From contig CAYGWP010000355.1 of the NCBI GenBank assembly GCA_964353455.1, forward strand, positions 1-7,178: 7,178 bases of DNA, read 5' to 3'. Within the stretch, counting starts at the first letter, position 1; every line of letters begins with the position of its first letter. Under the pieces are notes generated by a model. That model worked only from the letters and a program-made list of their open reading frames with translations, was not told the origin of the DNA and did not search any database. The position numbers and the translations under genes were made by a program. The DNA is from CAYGWP01 sp964353455 (lineage in GTDB: Bacteria; Planctomycetota; Phycisphaerae; FEN-1346). Of the stretch, positions 5,969-7,178 are shown in pieces.

Positions 5969-6561
5969 GCAACGTCGGCAGCATCCTCGTCGCCGTCATG
6001 GCCTTCCGCCAGGAACCCAACCGCCTGCTGGCCCGTTGGCTGGAGAACAAGTGCTGGCGCTACGGCAGCCCGGAGTTCCCGACCGACGTGGCCCGCAACC
6101 AGACCGTCAATTGCTTCCTGGCTGAGGACAAGCGGTTTGACCACCTGTTGATGATCGACGCCGACATGGTGCCGCTCGCGGACCAGCCCGACGGCCAGCG
6201 CGGCACGGACACAATCTTCACCGGGCCGGGTGACATCCTCTACTGCGGCTTCGTCGGGGCCGAGGGCATTCGCGGCCACTACGGCGACAAAGACTTCGGC
6301 ACCGCCTGTTGCCGCATCAGCCGCAAGGTGCTTGAATCTCTGCCGCCCCCCTGGTTCCGCTTCCCCACCAACGCCGCCAGTACATTCCGCACCGCGTGCG
6401 AATGCGCCTACTTCCGCGCCCGAGCCAAGTCCCGGTGGCCCATCCGCATGGTCGGCATCGTCGGCCACCTTCAGCCGATGGTCCTTATTCCCACTCCCAA
6501 CGGTCCTCGGGTCCTTTCTCCCTGTGGCCTTGCCGCAGCCTCTCACAGCGGCAATTCGTAG
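5965..6561 (+). CDS. Small GT-A-like glycosyltransferase, possibly with altered C-terminus
   Basis: 198 residues. ATG 5965 shares ATGA with the preceding stop, so reinitiation (translational coupling) is likely; the frame opens further upstream but only inside the previous gene. The protein starts with a strand (VGSILVAVMAFRQEPN) followed by RLLARWLENKC. LLMIDADMVP at 61-70 carries a DxD motif (D65, D67), the metal- and nucleotide-sugar-binding signature of GT-A glycosyltransferases. GPGDILYCGFVGAEG (88-102), the cysteine-rich TACC (113-116) and ACEC (144-147) segments, and GHLQPMVLIP (167-176) follow; H168 is a candidate late metal ligand. It has no membrane segment and lacks the acceptor domain of longer enzymes, so the substrate is unknown. 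In a tail module it may glycosylate virion or host-surface glycans. The last 15-20 residues (SPCGLAAASHSGNS) look low-complexity and lie next to the intron relic, so the native C-terminus may have been altered. Confidence 0.72.
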   Translation: MSNVGSILVAVMAFRQEPNRLLARWLENKCWRYGSPEFPTDVARNQTVNCFLAEDKRFDHLLMIDADMVPLADQPDGQRGTDTIFTGPGDILYCGFVGAEGIRGHYGDKDFGTACCRISRKVLESLPPPWFRFPTNAASTFRTACECAYFRARAKSRWPIRMVGIVGHLQPMVLIPTPNGPRVLSPCGLAAASHSGNS

Positions 6562-6581
6562 TAGCCCAGCCGCAGGGGTGC

Positions 6582-7004
6582 ATGCGGCAGGCGCCGGACG
6601 AGCCGTTCGACTTCCTGGGGTACACCTTTGGCCGAAACTGGTCGCCCAAGACGGGACGGGCGTACATCGGGACGCGGCCGTCGAAGAAGCGGCTGGCGCG
6701 CCTGGTGTCGGCCCTGCGGACCCTGACCGGGCGAGAAAGTTCGCGGCCGACGGTCCCGGAGAAGATAGGCGAACTGAACCGCCTGCTGGCGGGTTGGGCG
6801 AACTACTTCTCGCTGGGGTCGGTGAGCCGGGTGTACCGGGCGGTGGACAAGCAGGCCCGGCGACGGCTGCGTCAGGGGTTGCGCGCGAAGTACCCGCACC
6901 AAGGATACGGCCGGGTCAGTTACCCGGACGCTTACCTGCACGAGGTGCTGGGGTTGGTCCGCCTCCAGGGGCGGCCGCGCAACTTCCCGTGGGCGACGGC
7001 GTGA
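6582..7004 (+). pseudogene. ltrA: C-terminal fragment of a group II intron reverse transcriptase/maturase
   Basis: 140 residues can be read from ATG 6582; the frame is open further upstream but loses family resemblance before about residue 1. DEPFDFLGYTFGR (6-18) is the segment at the end of the RT fingers-palm/thumb region. SPKTGRAYIGTRPSKKRLAR (21-40) leads into the maturase X domain, with LNRLLAGWANYFSLGSVSRVY (65-85) as its hallmark. A C-terminal YLHEVLGLVRLQGRPRNFPW (118-137) matches the usual end of this family. Full-length members are about 400-500 residues. Missing here are the whole N-terminal RT domain and the YADD catalytic box, so no reverse transcriptase activity is possible. Maturase RNA binding alone cannot be excluded. 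No good ribosome binding site precedes ATG 6582. The stop is followed within 13 nt by intron domain V, the normal place for an intron-encoded protein to end. Confidence 0.9.
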
Positions 7005-7016
7005 GTCCTTCTCCGA

Positions 7017-7049
7017 GAGCCGGATGCGGGAAATCTGCCCGTCCGGTTC
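7017..7049 (+). ncRNA. Group II intron domain V
   Basis: GAGCCGGA (7017-7024) pairs with TCCGGTTC (7042-7049) as an 8-bp lower helix with one G-U pair. The AGC catalytic triad lies at 7018-7020 and the CG bulge at 7040-7041. The upper stem GCGG/CTGC (7026-7029 with 7035-7038) is capped by GAAAT. The fold is the standard domain V hairpin, one base shorter than the usual 34 nt. U7025 faces C7039, a mismatch where a pair is normally found beside the bulge. Domain V forms the catalytic core of the ribozyme but cannot act without domain I, which is missing here. Confidence 0.85.
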
Positions 7050-7052
7050 GAT

Positions 7053-7141
7053 GAGCGGGGTCTGGAAACGGAGCACGGCCGGGCCAGTGAGGCACCGCCA
7101 ACCGAAAGGGGCGGCCAACGGCTATACCCGACCTACCCCAC
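7053..7141 (+). ncRNA. Domain VI-like structure and intron 3' end
   Basis: Immediately after domain V, GGGGT (7057-7061) can pair with ACCCC (7135-7139), enclosing a structured region. Within it CCGCC (7095-7099) pairs with GGCGG (7110-7114). An AA bulge (7100-7101) and a CC/GG extension follow, capped by a GAAA tetraloop (7104-7107). Domain VI carries the branch-point A about 7-8 nt from the 3' splice site; A7135 (if the end is 7141) or A7126 (if 7132) would fit. The interior is larger than a minimal domain VI. Confidence 0.45.
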
Positions 7142-7178
7142 CGCGCCGGACGCACCACAAAGCCGTTTGACTCGGCGC
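7142..7178. other. Short flank after the intron relic, no gene seen
   Basis: No coding signal is visible. GCGCCG (7143-7148) and CGGCGC (7173-7178) form a 6-bp inverted repeat with a 24-nt spacer that ends exactly at the window edge; it could extend beyond it or be chance. Confidence 0.3.

Larger units (their letters stand above)
6575..7141 (+). mobile_element. 5'-truncated group II intron relic
   Basis: The relic comprises the maturase C-terminus, domain V and domain VI-like structure in the canonical order. Intron domains I-IV, the 5' splice motif and most of the ORF are absent. The left edge is approximate, set where maturase similarity becomes visible (about 6570-6582). The right edge is unresolved: TACCCGAC ending at 7132 and TACCCCAC ending at 7141 both give an AY-type end with an A seven positions in. 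Loss of the 5' part with retention of the 3' part is the pattern expected from incomplete target-primed reverse transcription, which starts at the RNA 3' end; later deletion is the alternative. Confidence 0.75.

Noticed and set aside
5950..6546. Minus-strand ORF opposite the glycosyltransferase
   Set aside because: The plus strand carries the DxD motif and a coupled start; the antisense product is low-complexity.
6575..7049. Diversity-generating retroelement or retron, suggested by reverse-transcriptase sequence beside tail genes
   Set aside because: The fragment is the group II maturase X domain followed by domain V, with no YADD catalytic core, and I found no template/variable repeat pair or msr/msd-like RNA.
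1..7178. CRISPR array, tRNA or rRNA genes
   Set aside because: No regularly spaced direct repeats and no cloverleaf or rRNA-like stretches were seen on either strand.

Overview
The window is GC-rich, and every gene I can support lies on the + strand, packed end to end: gaps of 3, 4, 10, 32 and 80 nt, then an ATGA overlap. The content is a phage or prophage structural (tail) module. The tape-measure-like N-terminus, the 269-residue protein and the 613-residue repeat protein resemble families I associate with Planctomycetota genomes. A planctomycete prophage, or a phage-derived cassette, is therefore my best guess. That assignment is inference from recalled family appearance, not from a search.

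Layout: positions 2-70 are the tail end of an upstream gene. Positions 74-1078 encode a lipoprotein with a long helical region and three membrane segments, a layout that invites comparison with phage spanins and holins. Positions 1083-1748 encode an HK97 gp10-like head-tail or tail completion protein. Positions 1759-3204 encode a short tape-measure-like protein with an internal 66-residue duplication. Positions 3237-4046 encode an unassigned, probably beta-rich virion-associated protein. A possible tiny basic ORF lies in the following gap (4043-4123). Positions 4127-5968 encode a 613-residue acidic multidomain protein with two diverged repeat units, probably a distal tail or fibre-like component. 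Positions 5965-6561 encode a small DxD glycosyltransferase-like protein, translationally coupled to the gene before it.

From about 6580 the content changes. Positions 6582-7004 encode only the C-terminal thumb and maturase (X) part of a group II intron reverse transcriptase. It is followed at 7017-7049 by a recognisable intron domain V, then domain VI-like structure. The intron 5' half and the RT catalytic core are absent, so this is a 5'-truncated group II intron relic abutting the phage module. The last ~37 bases show no gene.

The structural genes plausibly work as one co-transcribed unit building a virion tail, with the glycosyltransferase modifying virion or host glycans and the lipoprotein acting at the envelope. 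No terminase, portal, capsid, integrase, endolysin, promoter or clear terminator is visible, so whether the element is active cannot be judged here.
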